From the NCBI RefSeq assembly GCF_013185915.1, contig NZ_JAAZUH010000001.1, positions 1,116,001-1,180,000 on the forward strand: DNA of 64,000 nt, in the 5' to 3' direction. Source of the stretch: Stenotrophomonas bentonitica (GTDB taxonomy: Bacteria > Pseudomonadota > Gammaproteobacteria > Xanthomonadales > Xanthomonadaceae). The position numbers were made by a program, and so were the translations under genes. This document shows positions 50,846-60,084 of this stretch, one piece after another. A model generated the notes under the pieces. The model did no database searches and was not told the origin of the DNA. It saw only the letters and a list, made by a program, of their open reading frames with translations. The first letter of the stretch is position 1, and every line of letters begins with the position of its first letter.

Positions 50846-50881
50846 ATTGACCCCCCGGGGCTGGCGCATCACACTTGCCGC

Positions 50882-51142
50882 ATGGCCAAGAAATCCCCCA
50901 CTGACGCCTCCCCGGTCGCCCACTTCGAGCATTCGCTGGAAGAACTGGAGCAGCTGGTCGAGAAGATGGAAACCGGCGAAATGAGCCTGGAACAGTCGCT
51001 CAGCGCCTATGAGCGCGGGGTCGGGCTGTACCGCCAGTGCCAGCAGGCGCTGGAACAGGCCGAGCTGCGCGTGCGCCTGCTCAGCGACCCGGCGCGCCCG
51101 GACACCGCCGAGCCGTTAGACCCGCCCAGCCATGACGGTTGA
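50882..51142 (+). CDS. xseB: Exodeoxyribonuclease VII small subunit
   Basis: An 86-residue protein with the family pattern [43 protein letters not shown]. It forms two helices that bind the XseA large subunit. The complex degrades single-stranded DNA. The ATG is 37 bp after tilS. The 3' end overlaps ispA by 11 bp, and xseB-ispA is a common pair in proteobacteria. Confidence 0.95.
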   Translation: MAKKSPTDASPVAHFEHSLEELEQLVEKMETGEMSLEQSLSAYERGVGLYRQCQQALEQAELRVRLLSDPARPDTAEPLDPPSHDG

Positions 51143-52010
51143 GTCCACGTTCGCGCGTTGGCGCGACCGCATCGAAAGCCAGCTCGACGCCAGCCTGCCC
51201 GCCCCGGAACTTGCCCCGCAGCGCCTGCACCAGGCAATGCGCTATTCGGTGCTGGGCGGCGGCAAGCGCATGCGGCCGCTGCTGGTGTATGCCAGCGGCC
51301 AGATCTTCGGTGCCGACGAAGCCGCGCTGGATGCGCCGGCGATGGCAGTGGAGCTGATCCACGCGTATTCGCTGGTGCACGACGACCTGCCGGCGATGGA
51401 TGACGACGCGATGCGGCGTGGTCGGCCGACCACGCACATCGCCTTCGATGAAGCCACGGCGATCCTGGCCGGCGACGCGCTGCAGACACGCGCGTTCGGC
51501 CTGTTGGCCGACGCACCGCTGCCGGCGCTGCTGCGGGTGCACTGCCTGCAGGCGTTGAGCCACGCGTCGGGCGCGGCCGGCATGTGCGGCGGCCAGGCGT
51601 TGGACATCGATGCCACCGGCCACGCACAGCCGCTGGCCGACCTGCAGCGCATGCACGCGTTGAAGACCGGTGCGCTGATCCGCGCGGCGGTGCGCATGGG
51701 TGCGTTGTGTGGCGAGGCACCGCAGGCCGACCTGCTGCAGCTCGATGCGTTCGCCGATGCCTTGGGCCTGGCGTTCCAGGTGCGCGATGACATCCTGGAT
51801 GTGGAAGCCAGCTCGGAACAGCTCGGCAAGACCGCAGGCAAGGACCAGGCGCAGGCCAAGTCCACGTTCCCGGCGTTGCTGGGGATGGATGGAGCGAAGG
51901 CAGAGTTGGCAGCGCTTAGTGAGCGCATGCGGGACAGCCTGGCTGGGTATGACGAGCGTGCAGATGCTTTGCGAGCTCTCGGCAGACTGGCAGTCGAACG
52001 TAACAACTGA
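51132..52010 (+). CDS. ispA: Farnesyl diphosphate synthase
   Basis: A 292-residue trans-prenyltransferase. [13 protein letters not shown] lies near the N-terminus. The first Asp-rich motif is DDLPAMDDD with RRGRPT, and the second is [25 protein letters not shown] is typical of the bacterial short-chain enzymes. It condenses IPP with DMAPP/GPP to farnesyl diphosphate, feeding undecaprenol and quinone synthesis. Usual neighbours are xseB before and dxs after; here the gene is followed by repeats and a terminator, so dxs is elsewhere. Confidence 0.95.
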   Translation: MTVESTFARWRDRIESQLDASLPAPELAPQRLHQAMRYSVLGGGKRMRPLLVYASGQIFGADEAALDAPAMAVELIHAYSLVHDDLPAMDDDAMRRGRPTTHIAFDEATAILAGDALQTRAFGLLADAPLPALLRVHCLQALSHASGAAGMCGGQALDIDATGHAQPLADLQRMHALKTGALIRAAVRMGALCGEAPQADLLQLDAFADALGLAFQVRDDILDVEASSEQLGKTAGKDQAQAKSTFPALLGMDGAKAELAALSERMRDSLAGYDERADALRALGRLAVERNN

Positions 52011-52011
52011 C

Positions 52012-52081
52012 GTAGTGCCGGCCGCCGGCCGGCTCCTCATTCGGCCGGCATCATGCGGATCCGGCCAGCGGCCGGCACTAC
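52012..52081. repeat. Inverted pair of SMAG repeats
   Basis: 52012-52035 reads GTAG, TGCCGGCC, GCC, GGCCGGCT. 52061-52081 is its approximate mirror, ending in CTAC (GTAG on the minus strand). The two GTAG heads lie at the outer ends of a 70-bp unit, so the pair could fold into one long cruciform. It begins 1 bp after the ispA stop. Confidence 0.8.
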
Positions 52082-52131
52082 GGCGGGTTTACGTCATGCG
52101 GGAGAACGCCCGTGCGGTTCACGTCATGCAT

Positions 52132-52163
52132 AAAAAAACGCCCGGAAAATCCGGGCGTTTTCG
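52132..52163. terminator. Bidirectional terminator between ispA and the DUF4870 gene
   Basis: An A-tract with AAAACGCCCGG (52135-52145), loop AAAAT, CCGGGCGTTTT (52151-52161). Perfect stem with A and T runs on the two sides, between convergent genes. Confidence 0.9.
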
Positions 52164-52182
52164 TTCCATCACTGCTGCTGGC

Positions 52183-52566
52183 TTACTTCACCAGGCGCAG
52201 GGTGAACGGGTAGCGATACGCTTCGCCGTTGTTCGCCTTCACTGCGGCGATGATGCAGAACACGATGTTGAGGATGCCGACCAGCGGGGCCAGCAGGCCG
52301 CCGATGATGACGATCATCAGGATGAAGCAGACGATCATCGCCAGGGTGATGGTGATCTGGAAGTTCAGCGCTTCCTTGGCCTGGTCGGTGACGAAGCCCT
52401 TGCTGCTGTCGTCCTTGCTGATCAGCCAGATGATCAACGGGCCGATGAACCAGGTGAAGATGCCGAGCAGGTGCGCGGCCAGCGCCATGGTGCGCTGGTC
52501 GCTGGGAACCGGGCCGACGCTGGTCGGCGGCGGCGGCGGGGCGGTGACGTTGTCGAATTCGCTCAC
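52183..52566 (-). CDS. DUF4870 (Tic20-like) small membrane protein
   Basis: A 127-residue protein with a Pro-rich N-terminus (APPPPPTSVGPVPSDQRTMALAAHLLG) and three hydrophobic helices. KGFVTDQAKEALNFQI marks the DUF4870 family, and a YRYPFTLRLVK end follows. These proteins look like a Tic20/HOTT-type four-helix membrane module of unknown role. The conserved F(V)xxQAKEALNFQ segment supports the family call. It is convergent with ispA and downstream of pmbA on the same strand with an 88-bp gap. Confidence 0.9.
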   Translation of the reverse strand: MSEFDNVTAPPPPPTSVGPVPSDQRTMALAAHLLGIFTWFIGPLIIWLISKDDSSKGFVTDQAKEALNFQITITLAMIVCFILMIVIIGGLLAPLVGILNIVFCIIAAVKANNGEAYRYPFTLRLVK

Positions 52567-52654
52567 GTGAAACTCCTTATCCAGTGTGTGGGTGGTGCGT
52601 GGCAGGCTCCCCGCCTGCCACGGCAGCTGGAACAGGATACGTTAATAGTTACCG

Positions 52655-54022
52655 TCAATCGTTACCGGCGACCGTCATTCGCCCGACCAGGATCGAGCCG
52701 ACCTGCACGTGCGAACGGCGGTCGACGTCGCTGCCCACCGCTTCGATCGCGGCGAACATGTCCTTGAGGTTGCCGGCGATGGTGATGCCGTCCACCGGGT
52801 ACTGGATTTCGCCGTTCTCAACGCGGAAACCGCCGGCGCCGCGCGAGTAGTCGCCAGTCACGCCATTCACGCCCTGCCCCATCAGCTCGGTCACCAGCAG
52901 GCCGTTGCCCATCTGGCGCGCCATCGAGGCCAGGTCGCCGGCATTCGCGCGTACCAGCAGGTTGTGCACGCCACCGGCATTACCGGTGGTGACGAGGCCC
53001 AGCTTGCGCGCGGAATAGCTGCCCAGCACGTAACGCTGCAGCACCCCGCCTTCGATCAGCGCCGAATCGCGGGTGGCCACGCCGTCGCCGTCGAACGCGG
53101 TCGAGCGCAGCCCGCGGCGCAGCAGCGGCCGCTCATCCACCGCGAACCACTCCGGGAACAGCTGCGTGCCCACGCTGTCGAGCAGGAAGCTGGCGCGGCG
53201 GTACAGCGCCCCGCCGGAGACCGCGCCGAGCAGGTGGCCGATCAGCGAGCGCGCCACTTCGGGCGAATACAGCACCGGCATCTGCGCGGTGGCCATCGAG
53301 CGCGGCTGCAGGCGGGCCACGGTGCGCTCGGCGGCGCGGCGGCCGATCGCGGCGGCGTCTTCCAGGTCTTCACGGGCCAGCGCGCTGCTGTACCAGCCGT
53401 CGCGCTGCATGCCGTCGCCCTGCCCGGCGATCAGCGCGCAGCCGACCGAATGGTGGCTGCTGCGGTCGCGGCCGATGAAGCCGTGCGAGTTCGCGTACAC
53501 CGACAGGCTGGTGGCGGTGGCCGCCGAGGCGCCGTCGGAATTGCTGATGCGCGGGTCGGCGCCACGCCCGGCCGTTTCGCAGGCCAGCGCCAGGTCCACG
53601 GCCTGGTCGGCCTGCAGGGCCCAGGGGTGCCAGCTGTCCAGGTCCGGGAACTCCCGGGCCATCAGCGCCGGGTCGGCCAGGCCGGCGGCCTCGTCGTCCT
53701 CGGTGTGGCGGGCGATCGCGCAGGCCTGGGCCACGGTGGCCTCCAGGCTGGCCGGCTGCAGGTCGGCGGTGCTGGCGCTGCCCTTGCGCTGGCCGAAGTA
53801 CACGGTCACGGCAATGCCGCGGTCGCGGGTGGATTCCACCGTTTCGACCTCGCCCAGGCGCACGTTCACGTCCAGCCCGCGCTCTTCGCTGCAGCTGACT
53901 TCGGCCTGGCTGGCGCCCAGCGCCCGGGCCCGCTCCAGCAGCTGCTGGGAGATGTCGGCCAGCTGTTCCAGCCGCTGCAGGCTGTCGTCGGCGGCGGCGG
54001 CTTCAGGGGAGATCACGTTCAA
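52655..54022 (-). CDS. pmbA: Metalloprotease-complex subunit PmbA (TldE)
   Basis: A 455-residue protein of the TldD/PmbA family. It has [26 protein letters not shown] and [17 protein letters not shown] near the N-terminus. [37 protein letters not shown] and [21 protein letters not shown] lie in the C-terminal half. It lacks the HExxxH of TldD, as expected for the non-catalytic partner. With TldD it forms a protease that processes microcins and CcdA in E. coli. The start is an unusual TTG at 54022 supported by AGGA 8 nt upstream; a GTG two codons later is the alternative. It is divergent from darP. Confidence 0.95.
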   Translation of the reverse strand: MNVISPEAAAADDSLQRLEQLADISQQLLERARALGASQAEVSCSEERGLDVNVRLGEVETVESTRDRGIAVTVYFGQRKGSASTADLQPASLEATVAQACAIARHTEDDEAAGLADPALMAREFPDLDSWHPWALQADQAVDLALACETAGRGADPRISNSDGASAATATSLSVYANSHGFIGRDRSSHHSVGCALIAGQGDGMQRDGWYSSALAREDLEDAAAIGRRAAERTVARLQPRSMATAQMPVLYSPEVARSLIGHLLGAVSGGALYRRASFLLDSVGTQLFPEWFAVDERPLLRRGLRSTAFDGDGVATRDSALIEGGVLQRYVLGSYSARKLGLVTTGNAGGVHNLLVRANAGDLASMARQMGNGLLVTELMGQGVNGVTGDYSRGAGGFRVENGEIQYPVDGITIAGNLKDMFAAIEAVGSDVDRRSHVQVGSILVGRMTVAGND

Positions 54023-54090
54023 TGCTTTATCCTGTACGGGTGAGTGCCGGGCGCAACGCCGGGCACAGTTCTGGATGTGGAAAGAAGACG

Positions 54091-54684
54091 ATGCGCGGAC
54101 GCGACGAAGAAACCGGTGAATTCCTTGATATCAGCCGCAGCCAGAACCGGCGCGACGCGCTGGACGTGCTGGCCCTGGGCGAGAAGCTGGTGTCGCTGAC
54201 CCCGGCCCAGCTGGCCCGCGTACCGGTGCCGGAAGACCTGCTGCCGCACATCGCCGAAGCCAAGCGGATCACCGCGCATATCGCCCACAAGCGCCAGCTG
54301 GCGTTCCTGGCCAAGCACATGCGCCGCGAAGACGAAGCCACGCTGGATGCGATCCGCGACGCGCTGGATGTGAACAGCGAAACCTCGCGCCGCGAAGTGG
54401 CCGCCCTGCACCGCGCCGAAGACTGGCGCGAGCGCCTGCTCAAGGACGGCGACAAGGCGCTGTCCACGTTGCTGGAGGAATACCCGCAGGCCGACCGCCA
54501 GCAGCTGCGCACGCTGGTGCGCAACGCGCAGGCCGAGCGGGCGAAGAACAAGCCGCCGCGCGCCTTCCGCGAGCTCTACCAGGTGCTGCGCACCCTGTTC
54601 GTGCCGGCCGCGCTGGGCCTGGACGCGGTCGCGTCCGACAGCGACGCTGACGCCGACGACCTCGACGACGACAGCGACGACTGA
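54091..54684 (+). CDS. darP: Ribosome-biogenesis protein DarP (YjgA)
   Basis: A 197-residue highly charged helical protein. It has [73 protein letters not shown] and [14 protein letters not shown]. The C-terminus is an acidic Asp/Ser tail ([14 protein letters not shown]). DarP associates with the 50S subunit and helps late assembly. The ATG at 54091 has AAAGAAG upstream, and the longer frame to 54022 overlaps the pmbA start. yjgA/pmbA divergence is conserved in gammaproteobacteria. Confidence 0.93.
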   Translation: MRGRDEETGEFLDISRSQNRRDALDVLALGEKLVSLTPAQLARVPVPEDLLPHIAEAKRITAHIAHKRQLAFLAKHMRREDEATLDAIRDALDVNSETSRREVAALHRAEDWRERLLKDGDKALSTLLEEYPQADRQQLRTLVRNAQAERAKNKPPRAFRELYQVLRTLFVPAALGLDAVASDSDADADDLDDDSDD

Positions 54685-54712
54685 ACCGGGCAGACGGGAC
54701 GGCATCCGGCGA

Positions 54713-56158
54713 TCAGGCCTGGGTGCCGCCCACGGTGATGCCGTCGATCAACAGCGACGGCTGGCCCACGCCCACCGGCACGCTCTGGCCGTCCTTGCCG
54801 CATACGCCCACGCCTGCGTCCAGCGCCAGGTCGTTGCCGATCATGCGCACCTTCTGCATGGTTTCCGGACCGTTGCCGATCAGGGTGGCGCCCTTCACCG
54901 GCGCGGTCACCTTGCCGTCTTCGATCAGGTAGGCCTCGGTGGCCGAGAACACATACTTGCCGCTGGTGATGTCGACCTGGCCGCCACCGAAATTGACCGC
55001 GTACAGGCCACGCTTGACCGAGCGGATCATCTCTTCCGGGTCGTGCTGGCCGGCGCGCATGTAGGTGTTGGTCATGCGCGGCATGGTCATGTGCGCGAAC
55101 GACTCGCGGCGACCGTTGCCGGTCGGGGCCACGCCCATCAGCCGCGCATTGAGCGAATCCTGCATGTAACCGACGAGGATGCCGTCTTCGATCAGCGTGG
55201 TGCACTGGGTCGGGTGGCCTTCGTCGTCGATGTTGAGCGAGCCGCGACGACCGTCCAGGGTGCCGTCGTCGACGATGGTCACGCCCTTGGCCGCCACGCG
55301 CTCGCCGATGCGGCCGGCGTACACGCTGGTGCCCTTGCGGTTGAAGTCGCCTTCCAGGCCATGCCCGACCGCTTCGTGCAGCAGTACGCCGGGCCAACCC
55401 GGGCCGAGCACCACTGTCATCACCCCGGCCGGGGCCGGGATCGCCTCGAGGTTGACCAGCGCCTGGCGCAGCGCTTCGCGCGCGAAGGCTTCCGGACGCC
55501 CGTCGGCAAACAGTTCCTCGTAGCTGTAACGGCCACCGCCGCCGGCATAGCCGGATTCGCGGCGGCCCTGCTGCTCCACGATCACCTGCACGTTCAGGCG
55601 CACCAGCGGGCGGATGTCGCCGGCCAGCACGCCGTCGCTGCGCGCGATCAGCACCGTGTCGACGCCGCCGGACAGGCTCACCATCACCTGCTGGACGCGC
55701 GGGTCGGCCGCGCGCAGGTAGCGGTCCAGGCGCTTGAGCACCTCGACCTTGGCTTCATTGCCGATCCCGTCGATCGGGTCCAGCGCCGGGTACAGCGCGC
55801 GGGCGTTGCCGCGCACCAGCGCACGCGCCGGCTGCGCACCGCCGTCGCGTGAGATCGCGCGCGCCGACTGCGCGGCCGCCAGCAGCGCGTCGCCGTGGAT
55901 GTCATCGGAGTAGGAGAAGCCGGTCTTCTCGCCGGCAATCGCGCGCACGCCCACGCCCTGCTCGATGGAGTGGGCGCCGTCCTTGACGATGCCGTCTTCC
56001 ACGCTCCAGCTCTCGCGGCGGGCGTGCTGGAAGTACAGGTCGCCGAAATCGATGCCCGGCCCCAGCAGGGTACCGAAGGTGCGTTCCAGGCCACCGGCGT
56101 CGAGCCCGGCAGGCAGCAGCAGGCGGTCTTGGGCAAGGGTGAGTGCGTTGTCGGTCAT
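54713..56158 (-). CDS. tldD: Metalloprotease TldD
   Basis: A 481-residue protein with the TldD zinc motif His261-Glu262-xxx-His266 in [53 protein letters not shown] and [16 protein letters not shown] are also present. It is the catalytic partner of PmbA; the heterodimer cuts unfolded peptides from the termini. The partner gene lies on the same strand 691 bp downstream, with darP inserted on the opposite strand. It follows yhdP with a 56-bp gap. Confidence 0.96.
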   Translation of the reverse strand: MTDNALTLAQDRLLLPAGLDAGGLERTFGTLLGPGIDFGDLYFQHARRESWSVEDGIVKDGAHSIEQGVGVRAIAGEKTGFSYSDDIHGDALLAAAQSARAISRDGGAQPARALVRGNARALYPALDPIDGIGNEAKVEVLKRLDRYLRAADPRVQQVMVSLSGGVDTVLIARSDGVLAGDIRPLVRLNVQVIVEQQGRRESGYAGGGGRYSYEELFADGRPEAFAREALRQALVNLEAIPAPAGVMTVVLGPGWPGVLLHEAVGHGLEGDFNRKGTSVYAGRIGERVAAKGVTIVDDGTLDGRRGSLNIDDEGHPTQCTTLIEDGILVGYMQDSLNARLMGVAPTGNGRRESFAHMTMPRMTNTYMRAGQHDPEEMIRSVKRGLYAVNFGGGQVDITSGKYVFSATEAYLIEDGKVTAPVKGATLIGNGPETMQKVRMIGNDLALDAGVGVCGKDGQSVPVGVGQPSLLIDGITVGGTQA

Positions 56159-56214
56159 GGTCTTGATCTATGGGCGCCGGGCAGGAGTGCAACCCGGGCG
56201 CGGGAAAAAGGGGG

Positions 56215-59200
56215 TCAACGTGCCACCGGCGCCGGTGTGGCCGGTTTCGGCGCATCGTCACGGTCGATCACGTCGACCTTGGGCTCGGCCCACGGGCCGG
56301 TCACCCGGTAGGTCTTGGCGCCGATCTCGCCCAGCGGCTTGGACAGCACCGCGTTGGCCGCCGCGCCCACCGCCGCGCCGACCGGGCCGCCGGCGACCGC
56401 GCCGACCACGGTGAGCAGGTTGCCCGCACGCGGATTGACGTCGATGGTCTGGTCGAACTGCTGGCGGCGCAGGTCGGTGCGGCCGCGGATGCTGATGTTG
56501 GCGGCCGGGCCTTCGATCAGCACCTTGTCGGTGGTGGCCATGCCGTCGGCGAACGCCAGCGTGCCGCCGACCTGGTTGAAGGCAAAGCCCTTGGAGAAGA
56601 AGTCGCGGAAGTCGAACATCAGCCGGCGCGGCAGCTGGGTCACGCTGAGCAGGCCCAGCACGCGGCCTGCACCGGGCTCCAGTTCAAGCAGCTGGCCATT
56701 GCGCGCGTGCACCTCCATCCGGCCCTGCAACGCGCCCAGCTGGAAGTCCGAGGGACCGCCCTGCCAGCCGGCCTCGAGGGTGATCTGGCCCTGGCCGCCG
56801 CGCAGCTGGCCGCCGTAGTCCAGGTTCTGCATCAGTCCGCCCAGGTCTTCGCTGTCCACCTTGACCTCGACATGGGTACTGGCCGCCGCACCCATCCCGA
56901 GCCAGCGCCCCTGGATGTCGATCGCCTGCTTCGGCGCGCGGAACTGCAGCTTGTCCACGCTCAGCCCGTTGCCGAACGGGCGCGTGCGCAGCACCGCCTG
57001 GCCCAGCCGTGCCTTGCCGAACTGGAGGTCGGCCACGTCCAGCGACAGCGGCGGAATCTTCGCCGGGTTGGTGTCGTTGGCGCTGGCCTGCACGCGCGCG
57101 GGCAAGGTCGCGTCGGCCGGAAGAATGATCGGCGCGCCGTCGCCCGGCGCCTTCACCGGCGACGGCGGCGACTGCCAGTGCACGCGGTCGAGCGTGCCGA
57201 CAATCGGTGCGCCGTCGGCACTGGGCACGCTCAGGGTGCCGGCCAGCGACGGGCCGTCCAGGCGCACGTCGATCCCGTTGTCGGAGGGGCGAAGCTGCAG
57301 GCGGGTCTGCGGGAACATGCCGCCGGCCAGCAGCAGCTGCCCGACCTGCACGTCGACCTGGCGCAGCGGCATTGGGTCGGCGCCCGGGGTTCCGCCCGGC
57401 GAGCGCGCCAGCGCGATCCAGTCCAGTGCGTCCAGCGAGCCGCTGCGGCCGTTCACCACCAGCCCGCTGGCCGGCGGTTCGCGGTCGACCGTGTCGCTGC
57501 CCAGCGTGACCTGCACGCCGGTCTGGTTGTTGTGGGTGCGTGCCGCCAGGGCCAGGCGCTGGCCGAACGCCACGTCGACCCGCCCGGCGCCCATCGGCAG
57601 CTGCGCGGTCACCGTGGTAGCCAGCGGAACCTCGGCCGGCTTGTCCAACGGGGCCGGCAGGTCCAGGCGGGTGCCGACCAGCTCCGAATGCAGGCGCAGC
57701 ATCGTCGGCGGCGCGACCTTGCTGCCGGCCGCGACCTTCGGCAGCGTGACTCCGATGGTCCAGCGCGAGGTGCCTTCGATATACGGCTTGAGCCAGCCCA
57801 GTTCCGGCGCGCGGTCGAGCAGCAGGCCAGCGTCCAGCGCCGCGCCCAGCTCGGCTTCAAAGGCCTGCTGGGGGTCGCGCACATAGCCGCCGGCACGCAG
57901 GCTCAACTGGCCGTCCTGGCCCAGGTGGCGCACCGCCAGCGACTCGGCGCCGAAGCCATCCCGGCTGTACTTCGCCACCCCACGCATCGCATCGAAGGTC
58001 AGGTCGAAGCGCTTGTCCGACAGGGTGGCGCCGTCCAGCTCCACCGTGCCCTGCAGGTGACCGGGCCCCTGGTCCTGATGCAGCGGCTGCAGCAGGTCGA
58101 AGGTGACCGCCGCCGGTCCCTTCGCGCTCAGGTTGTCCAGCGAATCGGCATAGGTCTGCTGCAGCGGACTCTGCCTGAGCATCGCCAGCAGGGCACCGGC
58201 GTCGCTGCGGCTGGTGGCTTTCACATACAGCGGCGAGGGACCGAAGTCGACAATGCCCGCGTCGAAATGATCCACCGCCACCCCGGCCAGGTCGCCACGA
58301 CCGTGCAGCTCGAAGCCCGGACCGATAAAGGCGATGGTGCCATCAACCTTGTTCATGGTCGGCCAGTCGTGCTGGAACAGGATGTTGCCGTTGTCGATCC
58401 GGCCGCTCGCCTCGAAGCGACCGTTGTGCTTGTCGAAGGGCCAGTCTTCCAGCTCGCCGGTGACCAGCCCGATGCCGTCGCGCACATAGCCGCCGACCAG
58501 CGCCGCGTCGAGCCAGTCGGTGGCGCCCTTGCTCATCTTGGAATGGATCCAGAAGCGCTTGGCCGCGGTCATCGGCACGTCGTCCAGCTTGGCCGCCAGC
58601 TGCAGCCACGGGCGCGTGCCATTGCCCTGGAACCACACCGTGCCGCGCACGTCGGCGGCGTAATCGGTGCCCTGCACGCGCAGCGCCGGGGTGCCGATGC
58701 GCCAGCCGCCGCCTTCGTCGCGCCAGCCGATCATGCTGCCAGCCAGGCGCACGTCGTGGCGCACGCCGAATCCGGTGGGCCAGTCGAACTGCATCACCCG
58801 CGACGGCTGCAGGTCCAGCCGGAACCCGTTGGCGTCGCCATCGAAGTGGCCGCCCACCCCGCTCAGGCCCGGCGCGTGGCCGGCCGCGGCGAACTGGATG
58901 TCCTCAAGATCGCCTTCGAACTGCAGTGCACCGTCGCGCTCGCCGGCCACCCGCACGCGGCGCATCCGCACCTGCGGTGCGGCGTCATGCAGCCAGGCAC
59001 GCAGGCCCGGATCGATGCGGTCGGTCAGCGCCAACCCGCGCAGCAGCGCGGTGGCGTCGATGTTGTCGCCGGCCAGCGCCAGGTGCTGGCCACCGGCGAT
59101 CAGCAGCCCATCCAATTGTTCGGTGCGTCCTTCCAGGCCGATCCGCAGGCGCGGCGCATCGGCCCGCCAGCCGCCCTGCACCCAGCGCCAGCGCGCACGC

Positions 59201-60078
59201 AGCTGCAGCGTGTCCAGCTGCATGGTGGGGCGCTCGCCATCGGCCAGGGTCGCCCCGCTTATCTGCACGCCCTGCAGGTCGGCGTCGGTGGTGAGCATCA
59301 CCACGCGGTGGTCGCGCAGGTCCACCCAGGTGTTGAAGGTGCCGGTGCCCTGCTGCAGCGACGCCCCGCCGAAGGTCAGCAGCGCGGACCAGGCGCGGAA
59401 GTCGGCGGGGTCGGCGGCCAGCCAGGCCTGGCCGTCGCCCTTGGCGCGGTCGAAGTCGAGCACCGCCGTGAGCGGCGCGGCCTGGTCATCGGCCCAGGCC
59501 CGTGCACCGACCGAGAGGCGCTCACCATTCACGCGCAGGCGCAGGTCGATGCGCGGCAGCTCGGCCTGCACCTTCAGCGAGGGCGCATCCACCCGCAGGC
59601 GGCCGCCGATGACCTGCAGCTCACCCAGGCGGCGCAGCGTTTCCAGCGGATCGCCGCCGGCCTTGGGCTGCGGCAGGCCCTGCACCGACCAGCGGCCGTC
59701 CTCGGCCCGCTGCAGCACCAGGGCCAGCCCGCGCAGGCGCAGCTCGGTCAGCGAGTGACGCGGCAGCAGCCCGGAATACAGCGACACCAGCACCTCGGCC
59801 TCGCCGATGCGCAGGCCCTCGCCCGCGCCGATGCGCAGGCCCTTGAGCGCCAGCAACGGACCACGCCGGGTCCAGCGGGTCTGCAGTTGATCGAACGCCA
59901 CCGGCTGCCCGGCGCGCGCGCTCAGCCAGCCGGCCACCTTGTCCGGGTGGCGCTCGGCCAGCGGCAGCAGCTGGCTGATGCTGCCCACCAGCAGGGCCAC
60001 GCATACCAATACGATCGCCATGGCATAGGCAGCATGGCGGCGGATCCTTCGCAGTCGCAGGCGCAGCGGCGCGCTCAT
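56215..60078 (-). CDS. yhdP: YhdP-family AsmA-like envelope protein
   Basis: A 1287-residue protein with one N-terminal membrane helix (AYAMAIVLVCVALLVGSISQLLPL). A very long periplasmic beta-rich part has the DUF3971 region in the middle and the AsmA-like C-terminus (GRTDLRRQQFDQTIDVNPRAGNLLTVVGAVAGGPVGAAVG). YhdP is one of the large bridge-like proteins that carry phospholipids from inner to outer membrane, alongside TamB and YdbH in E. coli. Length agrees with the family (about 1260-1290). It follows rng with 6 bp spacing in the conserved maf-rng-yhdP-tldD order. Confidence 0.94.
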   Translation of the reverse strand: MSAPLRLRLRRIRRHAAYAMAIVLVCVALLVGSISQLLPLAERHPDKVAGWLSARAGQPVAFDQLQTRWTRRGPLLALKGLRIGAGEGLRIGEAEVLVSLYSGLLPRHSLTELRLRGLALVLQRAEDGRWSVQGLPQPKAGGDPLETLRRLGELQVIGGRLRVDAPSLKVQAELPRIDLRLRVNGERLSVGARAWADDQAAPLTAVLDFDRAKGDGQAWLAADPADFRAWSALLTFGGASLQQGTGTFNTWVDLRDHRVVMLTTDADLQGVQISGATLADGERPTMQLDTLQLRARWRWVQGGWRADAPRLRIGLEGRTEQLDGLLIAGGQHLALAGDNIDATALLRGLALTDRIDPGLRAWLHDAAPQVRMRRVRVAGERDGALQFEGDLEDIQFAAAGHAPGLSGVGGHFDGDANGFRLDLQPSRVMQFDWPTGFGVRHDVRLAGSMIGWRDEGGGWRIGTPALRVQGTDYAADVRGTVWFQGNGTRPWLQLAAKLDDVPMTAAKRFWIHSKMSKGATDWLDAALVGGYVRDGIGLVTGELEDWPFDKHNGRFEASGRIDNGNILFQHDWPTMNKVDGTIAFIGPGFELHGRGDLAGVAVDHFDAGIVDFGPSPLYVKATSRSDAGALLAMLRQSPLQQTYADSLDNLSAKGPAAVTFDLLQPLHQDQGPGHLQGTVELDGATLSDKRFDLTFDAMRGVAKYSRDGFGAESLAVRHLGQDGQLSLRAGGYVRDPQQAFEAELGAALDAGLLLDRAPELGWLKPYIEGTSRWTIGVTLPKVAAGSKVAPPTMLRLHSELVGTRLDLPAPLDKPAEVPLATTVTAQLPMGAGRVDVAFGQRLALAARTHNNQTGVQVTLGSDTVDREPPASGLVVNGRSGSLDALDWIALARSPGGTPGADPMPLRQVDVQVGQLLLAGGMFPQTRLQLRPSDNGIDVRLDGPSLAGTLSVPSADGAPIVGTLDRVHWQSPPSPVKAPGDGAPIILPADATLPARVQASANDTNPAKIPPLSLDVADLQFGKARLGQAVLRTRPFGNGLSVDKLQFRAPKQAIDIQGRWLGMGAAASTHVEVKVDSEDLGGLMQNLDYGGQLRGGQGQITLEAGWQGGPSDFQLGALQGRMEVHARNGQLLELEPGAGRVLGLLSVTQLPRRLMFDFRDFFSKGFAFNQVGGTLAFADGMATTDKVLIEGPAANISIRGRTDLRRQQFDQTIDVNPRAGNLLTVVGAVAGGPVGAAVGAAANAVLSKPLGEIGAKTYRVTGPWAEPKVDVIDRDDAPKPATPAPVAR

Positions 60079-60084
60079 CGGTAC

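Noticed and set aside
47681..50932. A 1083-codon minus-strand frame opposite alkaline phosphatase and tilS
   Set aside because: It spans two well-recognised plus-strand genes and lacks any motif or ribosome-binding site; a codon-bias artefact.
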